This document shows positions 1-13,009 of a DNA stretch of 64,000 nucleotides, one piece after another. A program made the position numbers and the translations under genes. Source of the DNA: Nematostella vectensis. Lineage: Eukaryota > Cnidaria > Anthozoa > Actiniaria > Edwardsiidae. The stretch lies in assembly GCF_932526225.1 (NCBI RefSeq), contig NC_064038.1, positions 16,853,075-16,917,074 of the forward strand, in the 5' to 3' direction. The number at the start of each line of letters is the position of its first letter. Positions within the stretch are counted from its first letter, which is position 1. The notes beneath the pieces are model-generated. The model was not told the origin of the DNA, did not search any database, and worked only from the letters and a program-made list of their open reading frames with translations.

Positions 1-34
1 TCGACTTACTTAAATATTTTATATTTAACAGTGC

Positions 35-507
35 CAGGGGCTCATAAGTAAAGGCAATCATCTGTATTATATAAATGTCACAGCGTTTCCTAGGATCAGG
101 CTATTTTTAGACGCAGGCGCACGAACGGGCCAATCAGCTTCTTTGACGTTGGTCGCGCGCGCGAGTAACGTTAGGCTGCACGCGCAAATTGCAGTTAGGA
201 AGAATATTTTTTTATCTATCATCCGTCGGTTTTGTTTGTTTACCAAAAGAATTGCAAGCTAGAATTCAAAGTCATAGGTAGGGTTGGATTCATATTAAAG
301 AAGAAAGCAACAAAAAGTCAAAGTACCGAAGAGAGAAGATAGCTTTTTGTCTGAGACTGCGCGTGCAGTTGAGCTCAGCCAAAACGTCAACTCAAAGGTT
401 GAATCTGATTGGCTCATCCGCACGTCTAAAAATAGCCTGGAAACGCCGTGACACCTATATAGTACCAGAACATGGGGAAGTTGATTGCCCCTACTTATGA
501 GCCCCTG
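35..507. mobile_element. MITE, hAT-like (terminal inverted repeats, 7-bp target duplication)
   Basis: The two ends are inverted copies: CAGGGGCTCATAAGTA at 35 and its complement ending at 507. Similarity continues inward for about 120 bp through a shared segment containing CTATTTTTAGACG. The heptamer ACAGTGC directly abuts both ends (28-34 and 508-514). The CAGGG terminus resembles hAT elements, although hAT usually duplicates 8 bp. No transposase is present, so this is non-autonomous. Confidence 0.8.
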
Positions 508-535
508 ACAGTGCTTATATGATTTACTGTTACAC

Positions 536-675
536 ATGAGCGTCACACACATAGCAAGCGTCACGCAGGTAAAAAGCGTCACGCACGTAAAAAGCGTCAC
601 GCACGTAACAAGCCTTACGCACGCAAAAATCGTCACACACATAACAAGCGTCACGCACGTAATAAGCGTCACGTA
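536..675. repeat. Short 18-bp minisatellite
   Basis: About 7-8 imperfect copies of an 18-bp unit around AGCGTCACGCACGTAAAA. It lies between the MITE and the 31-bp array. Open frames on both strands here only reflect the unit length being divisible by three. Confidence 0.8.
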
Positions 676-710
676 CGAACATGACATTCAGGTCGCACAT
701 CACACAAAAA

Positions 711-3700
711 AGAAGACACGCTAGAAGGAACAAAGCAGTATAGAAGACACGCTAGAAGGAATAAAGCAGTATAGAAGACACGCCAGAAGGAACAAAGCAG
801 TATGGAAGATACGCTAGAAGGAACAAAGCAGTATAGAAGACACGCTAGAAGGAACAAAGCAGTATAGAAGACACGCTAGAAGGAACAAAGCAGTATAGAA
901 GACACGCTAGAAGAAACAAAACAGTATAGAAGACACGCTAGAAGGAACAAAGCAGTATAGAAGACACGCTAGAAGGAACAAAGCAGTATGGAAGACACGC
1001 TAGAAGGAACAAAGCAGTATAGAAGACACGCTAGAAGGAACAAAGCAGTATAGAAGACACGCTAGAAGGAACAAAGCAGTATAGAATACACGCTAGAAGG
1101 AACAAAGCAGTATAGAAGACACGCTAGAAGAAACAAAGCAGTATAGAAGACACGCTAGAAGGAACAAAGCAGTATAGAAGACACGCTAGAAGGAACAAAG
1201 CAGTATGGAAGACACGCTAGAAGGAACAAAGCAGTATAGAAGACACGCTAGAAGGAACAAAGCAGTATAGAAGACACGCTAGAAGGAACAAAGCAGTATA
1301 GAAGACACGCTAGAAGGAACAAAGCAGTATAGAAGACACGCTAGAAGAAACAAAACAGTATAGAAGACACGCTAGAAGGAACAAAGCAGTATAGAAGACA
1401 CGCTAGAAGGAACAAAGCAGTATGGAAGACACGCTAGAAGGAACAAAGCAGTATAGAAGACACGCTAGAAGGAACAAAGCAGTATAGAAGACACGCTAGA
1501 AGGAACAAAGCAGTATAGAATACACGCTAGAAGGAACAAAGCAGTATAGAAGACACGCTAGAAGAAACAAAGCAGTATAGAAGACACGCTAGAAGGAACA
1601 AAGCAGTATAGAAGACACGCTAGAAGGAACAAAGCAGTATGGAAGACACGCTAGAAGGAACAAAGCAGTATAGAAGACACGCTAGAAGGAACAAAGCAGT
1701 ATAGAAGACACGCTAGAAGGAACAAAGCAGTATAGAAGACACGCTAGAAGGAACAAAGCAGTATAGAAGACACGCTAGAAGGAACAAAGCAGTATGGAAG
1801 ACACGCTAGAAGGAACAAAGCAGTATAGAAGACACGCTAGAAGGAACAAAGCAGTATAGAAGACACGCTAGAAGGAACAAAGCAGTATAGAAGACACGCT
1901 AGAAGAAACAAAACAGTATAGAAGACACGCTAGAAGGAACAAAGCAGTATAGAAGACACGCTAGAAGGAACAAAGCAGTATGGAAGACACGCTAGAAGGA
2001 ACAAAGCAGTATAGAAGACACGCTAGAAGGAACAAAGCAGTATAGAAGACACGCTAGAAGGAACAAAGCAGTATAGAATACACGCTAGAAGGAACAAAGC
2101 AGTATAGAAGACACGCTAGAAGAAACAAAGCAGTATAGAAGACACGCTAGAAGGAACAAAGCAGTATGGAAGACACGCTAGAAGAAACAAAGCAGTATAG
2201 AAGACACGCTAGAAGAAACAAAACAGTATGGAAGACACGCTAAAAGGAACAAAGCAGTATAGAAGACACGCTAGAAGGAACAAAGCAGTATAGAAGACAC
2301 GCTAGAAGGAACAAAGCAGTATAGAAGACACGCTAGAAGGAACAAAGCAGTATAGAAGACACGCTAGAAGAAACAAAACAGTATGGAAGACACGCTAGAA
2401 GGAACAAAGCAGTATAGAAGACACGCTAGAAGGAACAAAGCAGTATAGAAGACACGCTAGAAGAAACAAAACAGTATGGAAGACACGCTAGAAGGAACAA
2501 AGCAGTATAGAAGACACGCTAGAAGGAACAAAGCAGTATAGAAGACACGCTAGAAGGAACAAAGCAGTATAGAAGACACGCTAGAAGGAACAAAGCAGTA
2601 TAGAAGACACGCTAGAAGGAACAAAGCAGTATGGAAGACACGCTAGAAGGAACAAAGCAGTATAGAAGACACGCTAGAAGGAACAAAGCAGTATAGAAGA
2701 CACGCTAGAAGGAACAAAGCAGTATAGAAGACACGCTAGAAGAAACAAAGCAGTATAGAAGACACGCTAGAAGGAACAAAGCAGTATGGAAGACACGCTA
2801 GAAGGAACAAAGCAGTATAGAAGACACGCTAAAAGGAACAAAGCAGTATAGAAGACACGCTAGAAGGAACAAAGCAGTATGGAAGACACGCTAAAAGGAA
2901 CAAAGCAGTATAGAAGACACGCTAGAAGGAACAAAGCAGTATAGAAGACACGCTAGAAGGAACAAAGCAGTATGGAAGACACGCTAGAAGGAACAAAGCA
3001 GTATAGAAGACACGCTAGAAGGAACAAAGCAGTATGGAAGACACGCTAGAAGAAACAAAGCAGTATAGAAGACACGCTAGAAGGAACAAAGCAGTATGGA
3101 AGACACGCTAGAAGGAACAAAGCAGTATGGAAGACACGCTAAAAGGAACAAAGCAGTATAGAAGACACGCTAGAAGGAACAAAGCAGTATGGAAGACACG
3201 CTAGAAGGAACAAAGCAGTATAGAAGACACGCTAGAAGGAACAAAGCAGTATAGAAGACACGCTAGAAGAAACAAAGCAGTATGGAAGACACGCTAGAAG
3301 GAACAAAGCAGTATAGAAGACACGCTAGAAGGAACAAAGCAGTATAGAAGACACGCTAGAAGGAACAAAGCAGTATAGAAGACACGCTAGAAGGAACAAA
3401 GCAGTATAGAAGACACGCTAGAAGGAACAAAGCAGTATGGAAGACACGCTAGAAGGAACAAAGCAGTATAGAAGACACGCTAGAAGGAACAAAGCAGTAT
3501 GGAAGACACGCTAGAAGGAACAAAGCAGTATAGAAGACACGCTAGAAGGAACAAAGCAGTATAGAAGACACGCTAGAAGGAACAAAGCAGTATGGAAGAC
3601 ACGCTAGAAGGAACAAAGCAGTATAGAAGACACGCTAGAAGGAACAAAGCAGTATAGAATACACGCTAGAAGGAACAAAGCAGTATAGAATACACGCTAG

Positions 3701-6700
3701 AAGGAACAAAGCAGTATAGAAGACACGCTAGAAGGAACAAAGCAGTATAGAAGACACGCTAGAAGGAACAAAGCAGTATGGAAGACACGCTAGAAGGAAC
3801 AAAGCAGTATAGAAGACACGCTAGAAGGAACAAAGCAGTATAGAAGACACGCTAGAAGGAACAAAGCAGTATGGAAGACACGCTAGAAGGAACAAAGCAG
3901 TATAGAAGACACGCTAGAAGGAACAAAGCAGTATAGAAGACACGCTAGAAGGAACAAAGCAGTATGGAAGACACGCTAGAAGGAACAAAGCAGTATAGAA
4001 GACAAGCTAGAAGGAACAAAGCAGTATAGAATACACGCTAGAAGGAACAAAGCAGTATGGAAGACACGCTAGAAGGAACAAAGCAGTATAGAAGACACGC
4101 TAGAAGGAACAAAGCAGTATAGAAGACACGCTAGAAGGAACAAAGCAGTATAGAAGACACGCTAGAAGAAACAAAGCAGTATGGAAGACACGCTAGAAGG
4201 AACAAAGCAGTATGGAAGACACGCTAGAAGGAACAAAGCAGTATAGAAGACACGCTAGAAGGAACAAAGCAGTATAGAAGACACGCTAGAAGGAACAAAG
4301 CAGTATAGAAGACACGCTAGAAGGAACAAAGCAGTATAGAAGACACGCTAGAAGGAACAAAGCAGTATGGAAGACACGCTAGAAGGAACAAAGCAGTATA
4401 GAAGACACGCTAGAAGGAACAAAGCAGTATAGAATACACGCTAGAAGGAACAAAGCAGTATAGAAGACACGCTAGAAGAAACAAAGCAGTATAGAAGACA
4501 CGCTAGAAGGAACAAAGCAGTATGGAAGACACGCTAGAAGAAACAAAGCAGTATAGAAGACACGCTAGAAGGAACAAAGCAGTATGGAAGACACGCTAAA
4601 AGGAACAAAGCAGTATAGAAGACACGCTAGAAGGAACAAAGCAGTATGGAAGACACGCTAGAAGGAACAAAGCAGTATAGAAGACACGCTAGAAGGAACA
4701 AAGCAGTATAGAAGACACGCTAGAAGAAACAAAACAGTATGGAAGACACGCTAGAAGGAACAAAGCAGTATAGAAGACACGCTAGAAGGAACAAAGCAGT
4801 ATAGAAGACACGCTAGAAGAAACAAAACAGTATGGAAGACACGCTAGAAGGAACAAAGCAGTATAGAAGACACGCTAGAAGGAACAAAGCAGTATAGAAG
4901 ACACGCTAGAAGGAACAAAGCAGTATAGAAGACACGCTAGAAGGAACAAAGCAGTATAGAAGACACGCTAGAAGGAACAAAGCAGTATGGAAGACACGCT
5001 AGAAGGAACAAAGCAGTATAGAAGACACGCTAGAAGAAACAAAGCAGTATAGAAGACACGCTAGAAGGAACAAAGCAGTATAGAAGACACGCTAGAAGAA
5101 ACAAAGCAGTATAGAAGACACGCTAGAAGGAACAAAGCAGTATGGAAGACACGCTAGAAGGAACAAAGCAGTATAGAAGACACGCTAGAAGGAACAAAGC
5201 AGTATAGAAGACACGCTAGAAGGAACAAAGCAGTATGGAAGACACGCTAAAAGGAACAAAGCAGTATAGAAGACACGCTAGAAGGAACAAAGCAGTATAG
5301 AAGACACGCTAGAAGGAACAAAGCAGTATGGAAGACACGCTAGAAGGAACAAAGCAGTATAGAAGACACGCTAGAAGGAACAAAGCAGTATGGAAGACAC
5401 GCTAGAAGAAACAAAGCAGTATAGAAGACACGCTAGAAGGAACAAAGCAGTATGGAAGACACGCTAGAAGGAACAAAGCAGTATGGAAGACACGCTAAAA
5501 GGAACAAAGCAGTATAGAAGACACGCTAGAAGGAACAAAGCAGTATGGAAGACACGCTAGAAGGAACAAAGCAGTATAGAAGACACGCTAGAAGGAACAA
5601 AGCAGTATAGAAGACACGCTAGAAGAAACAAAGCAGTATGGAAGACACGCTAGAAGGAACAAAGCAGTATAGAAGACACGCTAGAAGGAACAAAGCAGTA
5701 TAGAAGACACGCTAGAAGGAACAAAGCAGTATAGAAGACACGCTAGAAGGAACAAAGCAGTATAGAAGACACGCTAGAAGGAACAAAGCAGTATGGAAGA
5801 CACGCTAGAAGGAACAAAGCAGTATAGAAGACACGCTAGAAGGAACAAAGCAGTATGGAAGACACGCTAGAAGGAACAAAGCAGTATAGAAGACACGCTA
5901 GAAGGAACAAAGCAGTATAGAAGACACGCTAGAAGGAACAAAGCAGTATGGAAGACACGCTAGAAGGAACAAAGCAGTATAGAAGACACGCTAGAAGGAA
6001 CAAAGCAGTATAGAATACACGCTAGAAGGAACAAAGCAGTATAGAATACACGCTAGAAGGAACAAAGCAGTATAGAAGACACGCTAGAAGGAACAAAGCA
6101 GTATAGAAGACACGCTAGAAGGAACAAAGCAGTATGGAAGACACGCTAGAAGGAACAAAGCAGTATAGAAGACACGCTAGAAGGAACAAAGCAGTATAGA
6201 AGACACGCTAGAAGGAACAAAGCAGTATGGAAGACACGCTAGAAGGAACAAAGCAGTATAGAAGACACGCTAGAAGGAACAAAGCAGTATAGAAGACACG
6301 CTAGAAGAAACAAAGCAGTATGGAAGACACGCTAGAAGGAACAAAGCAGTATAGAAGACACGCTAGAAGGAACAAAGCAGTATAGAAGACACGCTAGAAG
6401 GAACAAAGCAGTATAGAAGACACGCTAGAAGGAACAAAGCAGTATAGAAGACACGCTAGAAGGAACAAAGCAGTATGGAAGACACGCTAGAAGGAACAAA
6501 GCAGTATAGAAGACACGCTAGAAGGAACAAAGCAGTATGGAAGACACGCTAGAAGGAACAAAGCAGTATAGAAGACACGCTAGAAGGAACAAAGCAGTAT
6601 AGAAGACACGCTAGAAGGAACAAAGCAGTATGGAAGACACGCTAGAAGGAACAAAGCAGTATAGAAGACACGCTAGAAGGAACAAAGCAGTATAGAATAC

Positions 6701-7975
6701 ACGCTAGAAGGAACAAAGCAGTATAGAATACACGCTAGAAGGAACAAAGCAGTATAGAAGACACGCTAGAAGGAACAAAGCAGTATAGAAGACACGCTAG
6801 AAGGAACAAAGCAGTATGGAAGACACGCTAGAAGGAACAAAGCAGTATAGAAGACACGCTAGAAGGAACAAAGCAGTATAGAAGACACGCTAGAAGGAAC
6901 AAAGCAGTATGGAAGACACGCTAGAAGGAACAAAGCAGTATAGAAGACACGCTAGAAGGAACAAAGCAGTATAGAAGACACGCTAGAAGGAACAAAGCAG
7001 TATGGAAGACACGCTAGAAGGAACAAAGCAGTATAGAAGACAAGCTTGAAGGAACAAAGCAGTATAGAATACACGCTAGAAGGAACAAAGCAGTATGGAA
7101 GACACGCTAGAAGGAACAAAGCAGTATAGAAGACACGCTAGAAGGAACAAAGCAGTATAGAAGACACGCTAGAAGGAACAAAGCAGTATAGAAGACACGC
7201 TAGAAGAAACAAAGCAGTATGGAAGACACGCTAGAAGGAACAAAGCAGTATGGAAGACACGCTAGAAGGAACAAAGCAGTATAGAAGACACGCTAGAAGG
7301 AACAAAGCAGTATAGAAGACACGCTAGAAGGAACAAAGCAGTATAGAAGACACGCTAGAAGGAACAAAGCAGTATAGAAGACACGCTAGAAGGAACAAAG
7401 CAGTATGGAAGACACGCTAGAAGGAACAAAGCAGTATAGAAGACACGCTAGAAGGAACAAAGCAGTATGGAAGACACGCTAGAAGGAACAAAGCAGTATA
7501 GAAGACACGCTAGAAGGAACAAAGCAGTATAGAAGACACGCTAGAAGGAACAAAGCAGTATAGAAGACACGCTAGAAGGAACAAAGCAGTATAGAAGACA
7601 CGCTAGAAGGAACAAAGCAGTATAGAAGACACGCTAGAAGGAACAAAGCAGTATGGAAGACACGCTAGAAGGAACAAAGCAGTATAGAAGACACGCTAGA
7701 AGGAACAAAGCAGTATAGAAGACACGCTAGAAGAAACAAAGCAGTATAGAAGACACGCTAGAAGGAACAAAGAAATAAAGAAGACACGCTAGAAGGAACA
7801 AAGCAGTATAGAAGACACGCTAGAAGGAATAAAGCAGTATAGAAGACACGCTAGAAGGAACAAAGCAGTATAGAAGACACGCTAGAAGGAACAAAGCAGT
7901 ATAGAAGACACGCTAGAAGGAACAAAGCAGTAAAGAAGACACGCTAGAAGGAACAAAGCAGTATGGAAGACACGC
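711..7975. repeat. 31-bp minisatellite, about 234 copies (RASGRF intron 5)
   Basis: Head-to-tail 31-bp units containing AGAAGACACGCTAGAAGG and AACAAAGCAGTAT, with recurrent variants (GAAACAAA, TATGGAAG, GAATACACG). A rare variant, GACAAGCT, at about 4001 and 7039 lies 3,038 bp apart, which is 98 units, so a large block was duplicated. The array ends 175 bp downstream of the RASGRF exon 5 donor. Read in the RASGRF sense, each unit holds a pyrimidine tract followed by CTAG, resembling a 3' splice site. Apart from small edge variants, nothing else is visible in this 7.3 kb. Confidence 0.97.
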
Positions 7976-8149
7976 CCCTAAATTTTTGCATGTGACGCGT
8001 CATCGGATGTAAAACGTTGATCTCTCCCCGCTATACTACTGATACGCACTGTAAATGTTTTATGTTTGGTTTAAATAAAAATATTGGATTTAAATAAAAT
8101 ACTAGGATTTTAAGTATTATGTTGTTTTAGATCAGTTAAGTTTAGATAC

Positions 8150-8403
8150 CTATTCAGAAATATGGAGCTGACTTCTTCGTGTGATATTGGGGGTCTTTTT
8201 GAGCTGGCAGCCATTTTGAAGGGTCTAAAGAAACACGAGACTAAAGTGGAGAGGTTTTCCAGGTATTCCTTCTCTGTCTCCAGCAGCTTGAAGCAAGTGT
8301 AGTTCCGTTTGCGCATGCTCTCTGCGTGCGGGGACCTAATGTAATCTTGCACGATGTTGTACCAACGTCGACGACAAAGCCATCCTCGGATAAGGCTTTG
8401 GAC
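8150..8403 (-). CDS. RASGRF: RASGRF coding exon 5 (IQ motif and start of DH domain)
   Basis: Acceptor AACACTGCACAG|GTCC, donor CTGAATAG|GTATCT. 84 codons plus 2 nt. It starts [14 protein letters not shown] (IQ) and runs through [14 protein letters not shown], the [10 protein letters not shown] helix of DH and SSIFLN. The split AG is expected to complete a serine with exon 6, which is not in the window. Confidence 0.95.
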
Positions 8404-11400
8404 CTGTGCAGTGTTAGATGAGGTTTGTGCGTGGTTTAGCATAGTTAATACAGATGGTTTTTACTTCTATTTATTATTTTTGTTTTATTTATATGCTTAC
8501 TATATGCCTATGCTACTGCTCAAAAGAGCCCACGTACAAGCGCACGGAATACCTGTGATAAATTAAAACGTTAGAATCTGGAGCATTCCAGGTCAGGAAC
8601 ATTTTAGCGACTCAACAGCGTTTTCTCGGGTGGCTGAGAGAAAACATTGCGCGCGTTATGTTCAACATTTCGTCCTCGTTTAGCCTGGAGTTTTTATGGT
8701 TAAATAATTCAAATTTGTTTTAATTGATTACGGCGTGGTAGTGTACACGAGAAGTATGTGTAAAATAAGATATTTCATAAAATTGGAGAGTCTTAGGGAG
8801 AGTTCATTAAATACACCGAGGGGGGGGGATATGTTTGCTTTTATATGTTGATTTTATATGTTGTACAGTATCCCTTTTTATACAGAAAAATGAAAAATAT
8901 TCTTAACAAAAACAAAACTCCAAAAACTGGTATTCGACTCTGCCAAATTTTCGTCTTTAATAAGACTTCTTCAGGGCAGACTTATCGGACTTTTGAAGGG
9001 GGGGGGGGGGAGAAGTGATTCTAAAAAAAAATCCTGCAAGCAATTGATAGTTTCCCGCGCAGCCGTTCGACACACAAAATCCCTGAAACCGAACCCTGCA
9101 CCATTTTACACGATTTTACATGCAAAAAAAATTATGAAGGTATGAGGGCCGAAACCTAACGTTGTGAAGATATGTCACACTCTGAAAGGAGGGTAACTTC
9201 GCAGTATTCATTTCCCAGATTTAAAAACTTTTTTGTATATTTAGGTCGTAAGTGGGGGGGGGGCTTTTGAAAATTTGGGGGTTCTGAAATGGGGTAAAAA
9301 CAGGGCCATAGATCCCTAGACCGAGTTGTTCTTTTATATCGGGCTTCTTAGCTTTGTTTTAACTTCGAAAAGTTCAGAGTTAGTATAAATTTTCTTTCCC
9401 CGGGTATATTTTGCATTTGATTTGGGTTCTGACCAATGCAGGTTTGCATGCGTGACCATCACTCACTCGTTGCAACTCGTAACAGACCCACTAAAACTCT
9501 GGCTACCATGGCTAAGGGAAGACTCTCGCCACTACTTCTACACTCAACCAGATGTTAAGTAAGTCATATTTATTACCTTTTTTATGCTCTTGATTTCTTC
9601 ACTTTCCTCTTCTTTTATTCCGTCTATCTTCTCTCGCCTTAAACTAGCAACCTGCACAAGCAGTAGAATGTGAGTAGCATTCACGTGTCAAATCTCACTA
9701 ATTCTTTTTGTGTCTCTCTTCAAGACATATCAAAAAACATTTTTAAATTTGGATATCTTCCATCAGCAAGGCTACTATAACGCCTTCCTATACTGTATGC
9801 CCCCATACCCTGGAGGCTTGTGAGGCAGCTCGTAAACACATTTTCATTGTCTAGTAATGCAACACATTCATGTCCAGCCACACCCCCCTGTATCTAAGGC
9901 AACCGTGCCCTTAGCTTTAATTTCAGACAGACCTGTACTCTTGAAATACAAAAAATACAATCACTAATACTAATCACTAAGTAGATAACCACTAAATACT
10001 AGCTACATTTCCCACTAATTCCCTATTTTTCAATGTCCTCGCCGCTTGATACCTTAATTACTATGAGATTTAGGGGGTCTAAATGGAGGGCGCTGATTGG
10101 TCGAGTGGCAGTGATCATTTTCTAAGGCTGGTTATTATAAGATTATTTAGAAGGTTACCTCTGCCCTAAGGCAGACAACCCTAAGGTTATTATGACATTA
10201 GCTAGACAGTTACCTCTGCCCTTAGGCTGGTTATTATGACATTAGCTAGATGGTTACCTCTGCCCTTAGGCTGGTTATTATGACATTAGCTAGACGGTTA
10301 CCTCTGCCCTAAAGCTGGTTATTATGACATTAGCTAGACGGTTACCTCTGCCCTAAAGCTGGTTATTATGACATTAGCTAGACGGTTACCTCTGCCCTAA
10401 GGCTGGTTATTATGACATTAACTAGACGGTTACCTCTGCCCTTAGGCTGGTTATTATGAGATTAGCTAGACGGTTACCTCTGCCCCAAAACTGGTTATGA
10501 CATTAGCTAGACGATTACCTCTGCCCTAAAGCTGGTTATTATGACATTAGCTAGACGGTTACCTCTGCGCTAAGGCTGGTTATTATGACATTAACTAGAC
10601 GGTTACCTCTGCCCTTAGGCTGGTTATTATGACATTAGCTAGACGGTTACCTCTGCCCTAAAGCTGGTTATTATGACATTAGCTAAATGGTTACCTCTGC
10701 CCTAAAGCTGGTTATTATGACATTAGCTAGACGGTTACCTCTGCCCTATGTTATTATGACATTAGCTAAATGGTTACCTCTGCCCTAAGGCTGGTTATTA
10801 TGACATTAACTAGACGATTACCTCTGCCCTTAGGCTGGTTATTATGACATTAGCTAGACGTTTATCTCTGCCCTAAAGCTGGTTATTATGACATTAGCTA
10901 GATGATTACCTCTGCCCTAAAGCTGGTTATTATGACATTAGCTAGATGGTTACCTCTGCCCTAAGGCTGGTTATTATGACATTAGCTAGACGGTTACCTC
11001 TGCCCTTAGGCTGGTTATTATGACATTAGCTAGACGTTTATCTCTGCCCTAAAGCTGGTTATTATGACATTAGCTAGACGGTTACCTTTGTGCTAAGGCT
11101 GGTTGTTATTACATTAGCTAGATGGTTACCTCTGCCCTAAGGCTGGTTATTATGACATTAGCTAGATGGTTACCTCTGCCCTAAAGCTGGTTATTATGAC
11201 ATTAGCTAGACGGTTACCTCTGCCCTATGTTATTATGACATTAGCTAAATGGTTACCTCTGCCCTAAGGCTGGTTATTATGACATTAACTAGACGATTAC
11301 CTCTGCCCTTAGGCTGGTTATTATGACATTAGCTAGACGTTTATCTTTGCCCTAAAGCTGGTTATTATGACATTAGCTAGATGATTACCTCTGCCCTAAA

Positions 11401-12928
11401 GCTGGTTATTATGACATTAGCTAGATGGTTACCTCTGCCCTAAGGCTGGTTATTATGACATTAGCTAGACGGTTACCTCTGCCCTTAGGCTGGTTATTAT
11501 GACATTAGCTAGACAGTTACCTCTGCCCTAAAGCTGGTTATTATGACATTAGCTAGGCGGTTACCTCTGCGCTAAGGCTGGTTATTATTACATTAGCTAG
11601 AAGGTTACCTCTGCCCTTAGGCTGGTTATTATGAAATTAGCTAAACGGTTACCTCTGCCCTAAAGCTGGTTATTATGACATTAGCTAGACGGTTACCTCT
11701 GCCCTAAGGCTGGTTATTATGACATTAGCTAGATGGTTACCTCTGCCCTAAAGCTGGTTATTGTGACATTAGCTAGACGGTTACCTTTGTGCTAAGGCTG
11801 GTTGTTATTACATTAGCTAGATGGTTACCTCTGCCCTAAGGCTGGTTATTATGACATTAGCTAGACGGTTACCTCTGCCCTTAGGCTGGTTATTATGACA
11901 TTAGCTAGACGGTTACCTCTGCCCTAAAGCTGGTTATTATGACATTAGCTAGACGGTTACCTCTGCGCTAAGGCTGGTTATTATGACATTAGCTAGACGG
12001 TTACCTCTGCCCTAAAGCTGGTTATTATGACATTAGCTAGACGGTTACCTCTGCCCTAAGGCTGGTTATTATGACATTAACTAGACGGTTACCTCTGCCC
12101 TTAGGCTGGTTATTATGAGATTAGCTAGACGGTTACCTCTGCCCCAAAACTGGTTATGACATTAGCTAGACGATTACCTCTGCCCTAAAGCTGGTTATTA
12201 TGACATTAGCTAGACGGTTACCTCTGCCCTAAGGCTGGTTATTATGACATTAGCTAGACGGTTACCTCTGCCCTAAGGCTGGTTATTATGACATTAGCTA
12301 GATGGTTACCTCTGCCCTAAGGCTGGTTATTATGTCTGCTTGTTCTTCACACTGCTGCATAAGTTGCCATTTTGCCGTCCTTTCGCTCTCCAGTACTTGG
12401 GTTAAGTGGATGCTTTTTTGCTCCATCTCCTCTTTACAAAGTTTAAGCTCTGCATAACTGAAACATTTCGTTTAACAGTTTAGGCCGTATTTTGAACATA
12501 TGCAATAATGTCAAGAGGGAGTTGGTAGTGGCAAGATCTGTTAACTAAAAGCCTCAATCAAATGGAGTCAAGAGTTGATGAGCGTAAATGTGATTACAAA
12601 ATTTCATGACTGTTTGACCATGCAATTTCATTGACTCTCATTCACTTTAAACATGATCAGATGAGAGCTGTCACAATTTGACAGCGTGAACGAGAGTTCA
12701 TGATAATATCTTCCTAAGCAGTTTTACCAAAAGTGATATTTAAAGTGTAATAACAGATTCAGTGATAAATCCTGAAGTCAAATAACTGACACTGCTGAAT
12801 TCTTGGACATAACCACTAATACTCTCATCAACTCTCAAAGACTTTTTGAGAGAACCTGTGAGAGCAAGAAAGAGCTGAACTCTCATTGACTCTCATCAAC
12901 TCTCATCTCCTAAAAGAATTGCTGCCAC

Positions 12929-13009
<81 letters not shown>

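Noticed and set aside
711-7975. CRISPR array
   Set aside because: Units are continuous with no unique spacers, in a split-gene animal genome; the same applies to the other arrays.
10136-12341. Centromeric or telomeric satellite
   Set aside because: The array is confined to one intron, begins at a splice donor and its unit is exon-derived, so it is local rather than a chromosome-wide satellite.
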